This document shows positions 30,116-38,133 of a stretch of DNA of 64,000 bases, in pieces. Numbering within the stretch: position 1 is the stretch's first letter; each line of letters starts with the position of its first letter. Both the position numbers and the translations under genes were made by a program. Under the pieces are notes generated by a model. The model was not told where the DNA came from. It saw only the letters and a list, made by a program, of their open reading frames with translations, and made no database searches. The DNA is from Nevskia ramosa DSM 11499 (lineage in GTDB: Bacteria; Pseudomonadota; Gammaproteobacteria; Nevskiales; Nevskiaceae): contig NZ_ATVI01000005.1 of assembly GCF_000420645.1 (NCBI RefSeq), forward strand, positions 1,286,357-1,350,356. Reading direction: 5' to 3'.

Positions 30116-31312
30116 ATGATGAGCAATTCCCCAATGGCCGCGGCTGACACGGCGCCACAGTCCACCTACCGGGACGACAAGCGCCACTGGTGGTGGCTGC
30201 CGCTGCTGGTCGCGATTTCGCCGGTGCTGGGCGTTTACCTCGCGGCAACCACGAGCCAAAATCTCTGGCTGTGGATCACGCCCATCCTCTGGTACGCCGT
30301 GCTGCCGGTCGCCGACTGGCTGGTAGGCCGCGACACCCGCAATCCCTCTGACGCCGCGGTGCCCAGCCTGGAGTCGGATCGCTATTACAAGTTCCTGGTC
30401 TACGCCTCGATCCCGCTGTTCTATGTGACCTGGATCGTCGGCGTCTGGGCGGTGGCGACACAGGATTACAGCTGGGTCGGGTATCTGGGCGTCAGCCTGT
30501 CCGTGGCGCTGACCAATGGTCTGGCGCTGGTTGTGGGGCACGAGATCGGACACAAGACCGGCCGCTTCGAGAAACGTCTCGCCCAGGTCGTGCTCGCGGT
30601 GCCGGCTTACGGGCATTTCTCCGCCGAGCACAATCGTGGCCATCACAAGGACGTGGCGACACCGAATGATCCGGCTTCCTCGCGCTTCGGAGAATCGCTG
30701 TACGCCTTCGTGCTGCGCGAGATCCCGGGTGCCTTGAGTCGCGCCTGGCACGATGAGAAAGCCCGTCTGGCCCGTGGCGGCAAGAGCCCGTGGAGCCCGT
30801 CCAACGAGTTGCTGCAGTCTTTCTCGATCACCGCCTTGCTCTATGGCACGGCGCTGTTGCTGCTCGGGCCCGTGATCATTCCGTTCCTGCTGATCTCGAC
30901 GTTCTGGGGCTGGCAGTTCCTGTCGACCTCCAACTACATCGAGCACTACGGCCTGCTGCGCCAGCAGCTGCCGGATGGCCGCTTCGAGCGTTGCCGCCCC
31001 GAGCACTCCTGGAACGCCGACCACGTCATCTCCAACCTGATGCTGTACCACCTGCAGCGCCACTCGGACCATCACGCGCGGCCGACCCGCTGCTATCAGG
31101 CGCTGCGCAGCGACAAGGCGCCTGAGCTGCCCTCGGGCTATCCGCTGTGCTTCACCTTGAGCTATTTCCCGCCACTCTGGCGTGCGGTGATGGATAAGCG
31201 CGTGCTCGCGGTCTACAGCGGCGACATCACCCGGGTCAACATTCAGCCGAGCAAGCGGGAGCAGATCCTGGCCCGGTACGGTGCCGCCCAGAAATCTGCG
31301 GCGGGAGCCTGA
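30116..31312 (+). CDS. alkB: Alkane 1-monooxygenase
   Basis: Integral-membrane non-haem diiron hydroxylase of 398 residues that oxidises n-alkanes to 1-alcohols using electrons from rubredoxin. All conserved histidine boxes are visible: HEIGH at 142-146, EHNRGHH at 171-177, LQRHSDHH at 313-320, plus the AlkB signature NYIEHYG at 273-279. About six transmembrane helices surround them. The ATG at 30116 or the next one at 30119 follows GGATGGAG. The rubredoxin gene starts 2 bp after the stop, and an AlkS-like regulator gene is divergent. Chain-length preference cannot be deduced reliably. Confidence 0.96.
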   Translation: MMSNSPMAAADTAPQSTYRDDKRHWWWLPLLVAISPVLGVYLAATTSQNLWLWITPILWYAVLPVADWLVGRDTRNPSDAAVPSLESDRYYKFLVYASIPLFYVTWIVGVWAVATQDYSWVGYLGVSLSVALTNGLALVVGHEIGHKTGRFEKRLAQVVLAVPAYGHFSAEHNRGHHKDVATPNDPASSRFGESLYAFVLREIPGALSRAWHDEKARLARGGKSPWSPSNELLQSFSITALLYGTALLLLGPVIIPFLLISTFWGWQFLSTSNYIEHYGLLRQQLPDGRFERCRPEHSWNADHVISNLMLYHLQRHSDHHARPTRCYQALRSDKAPELPSGYPLCFTLSYFPPLWRAVMDKRVLAVYSGDITRVNIQPSKREQILARYGAAQKSAAGA

Positions 31313-31314
31313 TC

Positions 31315-31494
31315 ATGGCGCGCTATCGCTGCCCCGGCTGCGGGTATGTGTACGACGAGGAAAAGGGCGATGAGCACGAGGGCTTCAAGCCGGGCACGCC
31401 CTGGCGCCTGGTGCCGGAGGATTGGGCCTGTGCCGATTGCGCTGTTCGCGACAAGGCGGATTTCGTCGAAGTCGACGGGCTCGCATCCGAGTAG
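31315..31494 (+). CDS. Rubredoxin (AlkG-type)
   Basis: Small iron protein of 59 residues with the two Cys knuckles that hold a single Fe: CPGCGY (C6, C9) and CADC (C39, C42), spaced as in rubredoxins, plus the conserved GTPWRLVPEDWACADC segment. It passes electrons from rubredoxin reductase to AlkB. The ATG at 31315 is preceded by GGGAG and lies 2 bp after the alkB stop, so it is co-transcribed. PEDWACADC, with Ala-Asp between the cysteines and no extra residue after the first CxxCG, suits the electron-transferring AlkG2-like class, though this typing is tentative. No rubredoxin reductase gene is in the window. Confidence 0.93.
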   Translation: MARYRCPGCGYVYDEEKGDEHEGFKPGTPWRLVPEDWACADCAVRDKADFVEVDGLASE

Positions 31495-31686
31495 CGTCAC
31501 TCCGTTTCGGAAGGTCGTCGCAAAAGCCGAGTTTCGATCAATGGAGCGCCAGCCACTCGTCGCTCTGAGGCGTGGCTGGGCGGCCCGGAACAGCAGTTCG
31601 TCTCATGAGGACTTCTGCTGATCCCTGTCGCTGCTGAGACTTCGTTCATCGCACAGCCGTGCGCGCATGAACGGGGGACCAGAGCG

Positions 31687-32562
31687 ATGGCCGTGCAATC
31701 CAGTATCACGACTCAAACTGCAATCGCGGGACGACTCGACGATTCACGCACGGCAACGCCGAGCGCTGCGCCGTCCCGTGCGGCGGTGGCCGCCTTGCGC
31801 GCTGCAGCGGCCTTCTGGTTCGTGGTGACCGTGCTGGGGCAGCTTGCGATGGCTGCTTATGTGGTCGGCTTCTATGGTCGTGCGGCGATGAAGGGCGAAT
31901 TCGAAACCTGGAACAAGGTGTTGCCGAAGGGCTACATGGCCCGCGACACGCTGGGCAATCTCAATCTGTCGCTGCATCTGGTCTTCGTGGTGGTGATCGT
32001 CATCAGCGGTGCGCTGCAGCTGACACCGGCGGTGCGCAGGCTGTGGCCGCGCTTTCATCATTGGAACGGGCGCCTGTACCTGGCTTCGGCGTTGCTGATG
32101 AGTCTCGGCGGGCTGTACATGGTCTGGACGCGCAACACCGGCGGCGATGTGCTTCAGCACTTGTCAACAAGCATCAACGCCCTGCTGATCATCGGCTTTG
32201 GCGTCATGGCCGTGCGCGAGGCGATGGCTCGAAGACTCGATCGTCATCGCCGCTGGGCACTGCGCTTCTTCCTCGCAGTGAGCGGCGTCTGGTTCTTCCG
32301 GGTCGGCCTGATGTTCTGGATTCTCGTCAACCAGGGTCCGGTCGGCTTCGATCCGCAGACCTTTCGCGGGCCGGCGCTGACGGGCATCGCGTTCGGGCAA
32401 TACCTGTTTCCACTGGCACTGCTCGAGCTTTACTTTCGCGCACAGCGGGCAGGCTCGCGGCAGCATTTCGCGATGGCCGGGGGACTGGTGGCGATGACCG
32501 CGGTAACCGCCGTCGGCGTCTTCGGCGCCTCGATGATCATGTGGTTGCCGCGCCTGCAGTAG
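31687..32562 (+). CDS. DUF2306 family membrane protein
   Basis: Membrane protein of 291 residues with about seven to eight hydrophobic helices. The family core is visible: LNLSLHLVFVVVIVISGALQ, then RFHHWNGRLYLASALLMSLG, then RRLDRHRRWALRFFLAVSGVWFFRVG. The paired His residues within helices resemble haem- or metal-binding membrane proteins, but the DUF2306 function is not established. The start is ATG 31687, preceded by GGGGGACCAGAGCG. It sits 60 bp upstream of a LytS/LytTR pair on the same strand and may be co-transcribed with it. Confidence 0.82.
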   Translation: MAVQSSITTQTAIAGRLDDSRTATPSAAPSRAAVAALRAAAAFWFVVTVLGQLAMAAYVVGFYGRAAMKGEFETWNKVLPKGYMARDTLGNLNLSLHLVFVVVIVISGALQLTPAVRRLWPRFHHWNGRLYLASALLMSLGGLYMVWTRNTGGDVLQHLSTSINALLIIGFGVMAVREAMARRLDRHRRWALRFFLAVSGVWFFRVGLMFWILVNQGPVGFDPQTFRGPALTGIAFGQYLFPLALLELYFRAQRAGSRQHFAMAGGLVAMTAVTAVGVFGASMIMWLPRLQ

Positions 32563-32622
32563 CGGGTCGCTGACGGGCACTCAGCAAGGCACCGCGCTCG
32601 CGATCATTGCTATCGTCACCCC

Positions 32623-33711
32623 ATGCCCACCGAGCCCACTAATCCACGTCTGCGAGGTCTTGCACGGGTGCTCGGCTGGCGCCGCATCCAGATCGCGCTC
32701 GGTTCATCGGCATTGTTGGGGCTGATCGTCAGCCCGTCGTACACCGGGCTGTCACTGATCGAAGTCCTCGGCCGTTTCCTGAGCTTGGGTGTCGTCTGCC
32801 TGCTGTCTTTCGGACTGTTCGAACGCTGGCCGAAACGACTGCCGCGATGGCTTGCGCGCTGGGTGCTGCAGGTGATCGGCGTGGCGGTGGTGATCCCGTT
32901 CACCGCGCTCGCGATCTACCTGGCAGTGACGCAAGGCGACGCGATGCCGCTCTGGAAGAACAACGATCGCCTCGGCGGCATGGCGAAGCTCGCGATGGTC
33001 GGGCTGCTCACCGCGCCGTGGATCACCGTGGCGGCGCTGTTCCGCCAGCGCGATTTCGCGGCGCACAGTCAGGCGCTGGCCTTCGAGCTCGAACGCAGCG
33101 AACTGGAACGTCAGGCGCTCGACTCACGGCTGCGCCTGCTGCAGGCGCAGGTGGAGCCGCACTTCCTTTTCAACACGCTCGCCAATCTGCGAGAGCTGGT
33201 CGATTCCGGTTCGCCGCAGGCCGCCACCGTGCTCGATCATCTGATCGGCTATCTGCGCGCCGCCGTGCCGCGCCTGCACGAACCCGCCACGACCATCGGC
33301 CAGGAAATGCAATTGGTCCGCGACTATCTGGCGTTGATGCACATGCGCATGCCCGATCGTCTGCAGTTCAGCCTGCAGGTCGACCAGCTGGCCCTGAACC
33401 TTCAGTGCCCGCCGATGATGCTGCTGACGCTGGTCGAGAACGCCGTGCGGCACGGCATCGATCCCTGCGAAGAGGGTGGCCGCATCGACGTGCAGGTACG
33501 GCTGCGCGACGGCCGCTGCCACGCCGAGGTCAGCGATACCGGTGTCGGCCTGCGGTCGTCGGCTGGCGAGGGCCTGGGCACCGGCTTGTCGACCTTGCGG
33601 GAACGTCTGCAGCTGGTCTTCGCCGGCGATGCGCAGTTGCGGCTGGCCTCGCTGGCGCCGCACGGCGTGCGCGCCGAACTGGATTTCCCGGCGCGCGAGA
33701 CGCTTTCATGA
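32623..33711 (+). CDS. LytS/YehU-type sensor histidine kinase
   Basis: Sensor kinase of 362 residues of the His_kinase (PF06580) type. The N-terminal half has about four transmembrane helices (LGSSALLGLIVSPSYTGLSL, LQVIGVAVVIPFTALAIYLA). The cytoplasmic part has the phospho-acceptor motif LQAQVEPHFLFNTLANLREL and an HATPase domain with TLVENAVRHGIDP and GVGLRSSAGEGLGTGLSTLRERL. The stop overlaps the start of the LytTR regulator gene (ATGA), so the two are a cognate pair. There is no separate ligand-binding domain, so sensing is probably through the membrane helices. Confidence 0.9.
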   Translation: MPTEPTNPRLRGLARVLGWRRIQIALGSSALLGLIVSPSYTGLSLIEVLGRFLSLGVVCLLSFGLFERWPKRLPRWLARWVLQVIGVAVVIPFTALAIYLAVTQGDAMPLWKNNDRLGGMAKLAMVGLLTAPWITVAALFRQRDFAAHSQALAFELERSELERQALDSRLRLLQAQVEPHFLFNTLANLRELVDSGSPQAATVLDHLIGYLRAAVPRLHEPATTIGQEMQLVRDYLALMHMRMPDRLQFSLQVDQLALNLQCPPMMLLTLVENAVRHGIDPCEEGGRIDVQVRLRDGRCHAEVSDTGVGLRSSAGEGLGTGLSTLRERLQLVFAGDAQLRLASLAPHGVRAELDFPARETLS

Positions 33712-34493
33712 ACAATCGGCGTCCCACGGCATTGGTCGCCGATGACGAACCACTGCTCCGCAAGGCCCTGGTGCGCATGCTTGCGGCGGCCTGGCCCGAA
33801 CTGAATGTCGTCGCCCAGGTGCGCAACGGCCGTGAGGCCGTGGAACAGTTCGAAGCCTTGAAGCCGGATGTCTGCTTTCTCGACGTGCACATGCCCGGCC
33901 TGTCCGGGATGGAAGCGGCGCGCGTCATCGGACGGCGCGCGCATCTGGTGTTCGTCACCGCCTACGACCAGTACGCGGTGCAGGCCTTCGAACAAGGCGC
34001 ACTCGATTACCTGATCAAACCCGTCGAAGTGGAACGTCTCGAAGCAACGATCGTGCGGCTTCGCGAGCGCTTGCTGGCAGCGAAACCCTTGCCCGATACC
34101 ACGGCGCTGCTGTCGCTGCTGGCCGAACACCTGCGCAAGGATGCAGTGCCGGCGCCGCTGCGTTGGGTGCATGTGTCGATCGGATCGACCCTGCGCCTGG
34201 TGCCGGTGGAGCGCATCGATTTCCTGCGCTCCGACGAGAAGTACACGCTGGTCGCCTGGCGTGGTGAAGACGGCAAGCCGGGCGAGGGGCTGATCCGCAC
34301 GCCGTTGAAAGACCTGCTCGGCCAGCTCGATGCATCGCACTTCGCGCAGGTGCATCGCGCCGTGGTGGTGAACCTGCGCGCCATCAGCCATGTCACCCGC
34401 AGCCTCAACGAGACCGCCCACATTCATCTCAAGGGCCGCGTGGAGATCCTGCCGGTGAGCCGAAGCTACCTGCATCTCTTTCGGCAGATGTAG
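33708..34493 (+). CDS. LytTR-family response regulator
   Basis: Response regulator of 261 residues. The receiver domain (residues 7-125) has VADDEP and phospho-acceptor D59 in CFLDVHMPGLSGMEA, with FVTAYDQYAVQAFEQGALDY and the conserved KPVE. The C-terminal LytTR DNA-binding domain (about 155-258) has SIGSTLRLVPVERIDFLRSD and HFAQVHRAVVVNLRAI. LytTR domains bind pairs of short direct repeats by a beta-fold. The ATG at 33708 overlaps the kinase stop by 4 bp. Target genes are not evident; the upstream DUF2306 gene is a candidate. Confidence 0.9.
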   Translation: MNNRRPTALVADDEPLLRKALVRMLAAAWPELNVVAQVRNGREAVEQFEALKPDVCFLDVHMPGLSGMEAARVIGRRAHLVFVTAYDQYAVQAFEQGALDYLIKPVEVERLEATIVRLRERLLAAKPLPDTTALLSLLAEHLRKDAVPAPLRWVHVSIGSTLRLVPVERIDFLRSDEKYTLVAWRGEDGKPGEGLIRTPLKDLLGQLDASHFAQVHRAVVVNLRAISHVTRSLNETAHIHLKGRVEILPVSRSYLHLFRQM

Positions 34494-34820
34494 TCGGCGT
34501 CGGCGTTCTTCCGAGCGCGTCACATCAGCGCGAGTAATTGCGGGCTTCGCGTGGCATGTCTACCGGTAAAAGTGTCGATCTCGCATCCGTCATCGCCGAC
34601 GAGTGCCGCAAACGTTTGATTTGCGGGGATTTCGAGAAAAACCTCAGGGCAGGCACCCTTTGTGATCAACCAACAGGGCGAGACGCACGACGCCATCAAG
34701 ACCTTCAATGAGTCGCCGTTCGTCTCCGGAACGTCCGTTTCATGACTTGAAAAGCCGGCCCCGACAATCCTGGCGAATCCCCGCCCGATGTCCCGCCGCA
34801 CCACTCATGGAGAAGAACTC
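34494..34820. other. Intergenic stretch without recognisable gene
   Basis: About 330 bp between the LytTR regulator and the DUF2383 gene. A 94-residue minus-strand frame exists (34520-34804), but it has no recognisable domain, lacks a ribosome-binding site and covers the promoter region of the next gene. The stretch is more A/T-rich than its neighbours. It may hold the DUF2383 promoter. Confidence 0.5.
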
Positions 34821-35291
34821 ATGTCCAGCGAAAACAAGCTGAAAGAAACCATTTCGGTGTTGAACAGCCTCATCGAAACCAGCAAGGACGGCCAGAAAGG
34901 CTTCAGCAAGGCTGCCGGCCACGCCCATGCGCCTGAACTTCGCACGCTGCTGGAAAGCTACGCAGCGGACTGCGAAAAGAGCGCTGCCGAACTTCAGGCC
35001 TGCGTCATCAACCTCGGCGGCACGCCGGAAACTAGTGGCACGGCGGCCGGTGCCCTGCATCGCGGCTGGTTGAACCTCAAGGCTTCGATGAGCGGTGATG
35101 ACGATCTGGCGCTGCTCGAAGAATGCGAGCGCGGCGAAGATCATGCGAAGGCCGAGTACATCAAGGCCATGCAGGCGCCGATGTCAGGCGAAGTCCGGGA
35201 CTTGCTGCAGCGCCAGTGCGATGGTGCCAAGGTCCACCATGACCGCATCCGCGAACTGCGCAATCAGCATCGCGAGGCCGAAACGATCTGA
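34821..35291 (+). CDS. DUF2383 / PA2169-family four-helix-bundle protein
   Basis: Soluble protein of 156 residues, almost wholly helical, of the PA2169/DUF2383 type with a ferritin-like four-helix bundle. Visible family features are LNSLIETSKDGQKGFSKAAG, LLESYAADCEKSAAELQACV, a Gly-rich loop, GALHRGWLNLKASM, and LEECERGEDHAKAEYIKAMQ near the third helix. Such proteins are often stress-induced; whether they bind metal is uncertain. The ATG at 34821 follows GGAGAAGAACTC, a good ribosome-binding site. A strong terminator follows about 90 bp after the stop. Confidence 0.85.
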   Translation: MSSENKLKETISVLNSLIETSKDGQKGFSKAAGHAHAPELRTLLESYAADCEKSAAELQACVINLGGTPETSGTAAGALHRGWLNLKASMSGDDDLALLEECERGEDHAKAEYIKAMQAPMSGEVRDLLQRQCDGAKVHHDRIRELRNQHREAETI

Positions 35292-35381
35292 GTCGTTTCA
35301 GTGAAGGGTTGATCGGCTGATCCGTAACGGGATCGCGGCAAGCTGTTGTCACGATTGGCGCATGACTGAACCTTGAAGACC

Positions 35382-35418
35382 ATCGGGCACGTCCAGTAAC
35401 ACTGGTCGTGCCCGATTT
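35382..35418 (+). terminator. Intrinsic-type terminator
   Basis: ATCGGGCACG and CGTGCCCGAT form a 10-bp outer stem, with CCAGT and ACTGG continuing inside past one mismatch, followed by TTT. It lies 90 bp after the DUF2383 gene and before the SnoaL-like gene. Confidence 0.7.
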
Positions 35419-35509
35419 GCGTGGGACGCCTCCAGAACTTTCAGGTTCTGCAGATGCGGCAAAATGTCGCAATTGCTCACCGCGGTTTGCGGTCTTTCAT
35501 GGCCTCTCT

Positions 35510-35890
35510 ATGCCCAATCTGGCTGCATCAACAATCGAGCTGCTCCGCGCCGCATACACAGGCTTCAATGCTCGCGACACCGCCGCGGCCCTGGCCACGA
35601 TGACGGCGGACGTGGCTTGGCCGCGCGCATTCAAGGGCGGCTTTGTCCGAGGCCAGGAAGCCGTGCGTGCTTATTGGACGGAGCAGTGGGGCGAGATCAA
35701 TCCGCATGTAGAGCCACTGGCCTTCCACCCGGACGGTGGCTGCATCCTGGTCGAGGTCCATCAGGTAGTGCGCGATCTGGCCGGAGCCGTACTGGCCGAC
35801 GAGCACGTCGGTCATCGCTTCACGTTGGAGCAAGGCCTGATCCAGAAGATGGAAGTCTGTGCGCCGCCATCACCCGATCGCCGCGCCTGA
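35510..35890 (+). CDS. SnoaL-like / NTF2-fold protein
   Basis: Small protein of 126 residues with the cone-shaped NTF2/SnoaL fold signature: IELLRAAYTGFNARDTAAAL, MTADVAWPRAFKGGFVRGQE, AVRAYWTEQWGEINPHVEP, and alternating strands ending DEHVGHRFTLEQGLIQKMEV. Family members include polyketide cyclases, ketosteroid isomerases and many of unknown role. The start ATG 35510 gives the usual N-terminus; no strong ribosome-binding site is visible. The next gene (methionine aminopeptidase) begins 34 bp after its stop on the same strand. Function unknown. Confidence 0.75.
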   Translation: MPNLAASTIELLRAAYTGFNARDTAAALATMTADVAWPRAFKGGFVRGQEAVRAYWTEQWGEINPHVEPLAFHPDGGCILVEVHQVVRDLAGAVLADEHVGHRFTLEQGLIQKMEVCAPPSPDRRA

Positions 35891-35924
35891 GCAGCGGTCC
35901 CTCACGTCTCAGACTGGAAATCAC

Positions 35925-36671
35925 ATGACCATCGAAACCGAAGACGACGTCGCGGCACTCAGGCGTATCGGCAAGATCGTTTCGTCCGTGCTTCAGGACA
36001 TGCTCGATGCCGCCGAACCCGGCATGACCACGCGCGAGCTGGATTCGCTCGGCGAGCAGCTGCTGGGGCGACACGGTGCGCGATCGGCGCCGAAGCTCAC
36101 CTACAACTTCCCGGGTTCAACCTGCATCAGCATCAACGAGGAAGCCGCACACGGCATCCCGGGTGATCGCGTGATTCGAGCTGGCGACGTCTTGAACGTC
36201 GATGTTTCCGCCGAGCTAGGCGGCTACTTCGCCGATACCGGCGGAACGAAGATCGTGCCGCCGACCAATCCGCAGAAGACGCGCTTGTGCCATGCGACGC
36301 GCACGGCCCTGCAGCAAGCGATGAAGCAGGCTCGTGCGGGCCGGCCCATCAATGGCATCGGCGCGGCAATCGAGGGAACGGCGAAGACCTACGGCTTCAG
36401 GGTCATCGAGAATCTCGGCAGCCACGGGGTTGGTCGCGCCCTTCATGAAGCGCCCGAGTACATTCCCGGCTACTTCGATCCGACGGACAAGCGCCTCCTG
36501 AAAGAGGGCATGGTGATCACCATCGAACCCTTTCTATCAACGAAGAGCCGTGTGGTGACCGAGGCGTCCCACGGCTGGACCCTGGTTGGCGCGGCTGGCA
36601 ATTTGTCGGCGCAGTACGAGCACACGATGATCATCACCAGAGGCGAGCCCATCGTCGTCACTCAGCACTGA
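35925..36671 (+). CDS. map: Type I methionine aminopeptidase
   Basis: Metallopeptidase of 248 residues that removes the initiator methionine from nascent proteins. All five metal ligands of the family are in place: D93 (LNVDVSAELGG), D104 (FADTGGT), H167 (SHGVGRALHEAP), E201 (MVITIEPFL) and E232 (AQYEHTMIIT). The N-terminal half contains CISINEEAAHGIPG, as in other bacterial MetAPs. The start is ATG 35925. It is a stand-alone gene not linked to rpsB, so it may be a second, accessory copy in this genome; that needs the full genome. A hairpin follows about 60 bp downstream. Confidence 0.9.
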   Translation: MTIETEDDVAALRRIGKIVSSVLQDMLDAAEPGMTTRELDSLGEQLLGRHGARSAPKLTYNFPGSTCISINEEAAHGIPGDRVIRAGDVLNVDVSAELGGYFADTGGTKIVPPTNPQKTRLCHATRTALQQAMKQARAGRPINGIGAAIEGTAKTYGFRVIENLGSHGVGRALHEAPEYIPGYFDPTDKRLLKEGMVITIEPFLSTKSRVVTEASHGWTLVGAAGNLSAQYEHTMIITRGEPIVVTQH

Positions 36672-36730
36672 GGTGCGACCCAATAGCCCGCTGGCGGGGT
36701 CGGCTGCTCTCGCTGCCTAACACCAAGCAG

Positions 36731-36764
36731 AAGGCCCGACACCGCTGACGCGGTGTCGGGCCTT
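36731..36764. terminator. Strong bidirectional hairpin
   Basis: A perfect 14-bp stem (AAGGCCCGACACCG with its complement) and a 6-base loop sit between the convergent map and hsp20 genes, 12 bp from the hsp20 stop. There is no long T-run. Confidence 0.7.
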
Positions 36765-36776
36765 GACGCAAGGACC

Positions 36777-37229
36777 TCAGGCTGCCTTTTCGACCGCGAC
36801 GAGCTTCGACACCACACCGTTCACCGCAATCCGGCGAGGCTTGGCCGACTCGGGGATACGGCGAACCAAGTCGACGCTGAGCAGGCCGTTCTTCAGGGTG
36901 GCGTTCTGCACCTCGATGTAGTCGGCGAGGCGGAAGCTCAGCTTGAACGCGCGCTGCGCGATGCCACGATGCAGGTACTGCGTCTCTTCGGCGATATCGC
37001 GCTTGATCGAGCCGATGGTGAGCACGTCCTTCTCGACCTGGATATCCAGATCTTCGTCCGACATGCCCGCAGCGGCAACGACGATGCGGTACTCGTCCTC
37101 ACCTTTCTTCTCGACGTTGTACGGCGGATAGCTGGTCGATTCGACGCGCAATGCGGACTCGACGAGATCGTTGAAGCGGTCGAAGCCGATGGTGGAGCGA
37201 TACAGCGGAGCAAGGGAAAAGCTGTTCAT
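36777..37229 (-). CDS. Small heat-shock protein, IbpA-like
   Basis: Hsp20 chaperone of 150 residues that holds unfolding proteins for later refolding. An N-terminal arm (MNSFSLAPLYRSTIGFDRFN) precedes an alpha-crystallin domain (about 30-125) with YPPYNVEKKGEDEYRIVVAA, DLDIQVEKDVLTI, YLHRGIAQRAFKLSFRLADY and ATLKNGLLSVDL. The C-terminal extension RRIPESAKPRRIAVN closely resembles that of IbpA. The ATG at 37229 has CAGGAGG upstream. A sigma-32-like promoter lies about 75-100 bp upstream. Confidence 0.93.
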   Translation of the reverse strand: MNSFSLAPLYRSTIGFDRFNDLVESALRVESTSYPPYNVEKKGEDEYRIVVAAAGMSDEDLDIQVEKDVLTIGSIKRDIAEETQYLHRGIAQRAFKLSFRLADYIEVQNATLKNGLLSVDLVRRIPESAKPRRIAVNGVVSKLVAVEKAA

Positions 37230-37301
37230 GACAATAACCTCCTGACGATTAGCGAAGTGGTGTGTGTCGGAACCCGAGCTGCAGCATCCCGACGAACAGG
37301 A

Positions 37302-37329
37302 TTTTATGGCTGCCGTTTTTCGTTTCAAG
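37302..37329 (-). promoter_or_regulatory. Sigma-32-like heat-shock promoter of hsp20
   Basis: On the minus strand CTTGAAA (37329-37323) is followed after 13 bases by CCATAAAA (37309-37302), close to the sigma-32 consensus CTTGAAA and CCCCATNTA. The implied leader before the hsp20 start is about 65 bases. Confidence 0.65.
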
Positions 37330-37407
37330 AGGGATTTGTCGACGCCGCCGCACGGTCGGCGTTGACGGGAAGGGCGAGTTCCGGATTGATCCGGGTTTCC
37401 GTTATTC

Positions 37408-37419
37408 TACTCGTCAGTA
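37408..37419. promoter_or_regulatory. TetR operator upstream of tetR (TACTCGTCAGTA)
   Basis: Imperfect palindrome 25 bp before the tetR start. The 17-base stretch TATTCTACTCGTCAGTA matches TATCCTACTCATGAGTA at 41771 in 14 positions. The likely binder is the adjacent TetR protein, which would then regulate itself. Confidence 0.6.
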
Positions 37420-37443
37420 CTTCTTTCTTATTGAGTGGCCTTA

Positions 37444-38133
37444 ATGGCGGTGAGCAAGCCTGCAAGCCGGAAAGCCGGCGTCGCCAAAGCAGCGGCGCGC
37501 GACAAGCCGGTGGTCGACGCGCCGCGCGTCCCGGCGCCTGCCGTTTCGATGCGCGATCAGGTCCAGGCCTTCAAGCGCGAGCAGATCCTCAAGGTCACCG
37601 CGGAACTGTTCTACGAGATCGGCTATCAGCGGACGACGCTGGACCGTGTCGCCGAACGTCTGGGCGTGACCAAGCCGTTCATCTACTACCACTACAAGGA
37701 CAAGGCCGAACTGCTGTTCGAAATCAGCAAGCGCGGCATCACCGACGGCAACGAGATCCTCAGGCGCGCGCTTGCCGCCGACGGAACGACGACCGAACGG
37801 CTGAGCGAGGCGGTCAAGGCCATCGTTCGCACCATCGTCGCCGCACAACGCTACACAGCGATCTTCTTCCGCGAGCAGAAGAACTTCGATGCCGAGATTC
37901 GTGCGCCGCTGGAGACGATGCACCGCGAGTTCGACGACCTGCTGGCGCAGCTGCTTCAGGAGGGCGTGGACAAAGGGGAATTCCAGATCGACGACGTGCG
38001 CCTCTGTTCGCTGGCGATCGGCGGCATGATCAACTGGGCGTACACCTGGTATCGCGAGAATGGCCGGCTGTCGATCGATGCTCTATGCGACGGCATGGCC
38101 GGACTTGCATTGAAAGCCGTCGGCGCGAGCTAG
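37444..38133 (+). CDS. TetR-family transcriptional regulator
   Basis: Regulator of 229 residues. A basic, Ala/Lys-rich N-terminal tail of about 35 residues precedes a TetR helix-turn-helix (KREQILKVTAELFYEIGYQR, LDRVAERLGVTKPFIYYHYK). The ligand-binding domain has AQRYTAIFFREQKNFDAEIR and AIGGMINWAYTWYRENG, similar to KstR2- and acyl-CoA-responsive regulators. ATG 37444 is used; an in-frame GTG lies at 37435. Its 3' end overlaps the BVMO gene tail-to-tail by 4 bp. A palindrome just upstream recurs in the promoter of the nearby catabolic genes, its probable targets. The inducer is unknown. Confidence 0.88.
   Translation: MAVSKPASRKAGVAKAAARDKPVVDAPRVPAPAVSMRDQVQAFKREQILKVTAELFYEIGYQRTTLDRVAERLGVTKPFIYYHYKDKAELLFEISKRGITDGNEILRRALAADGTTTERLSEAVKAIVRTIVAAQRYTAIFFREQKNFDAEIRAPLETMHREFDDLLAQLLQEGVDKGEFQIDDVRLCSLAIGGMINWAYTWYRENGRLSIDALCDGMAGLALKAVGAS

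Noticed and set aside
34520-34804. 94-residue minus-strand frame between LytTR and DUF2383 genes
   Set aside because: No ribosome-binding site, no similarity recognised, covers the next gene's promoter.
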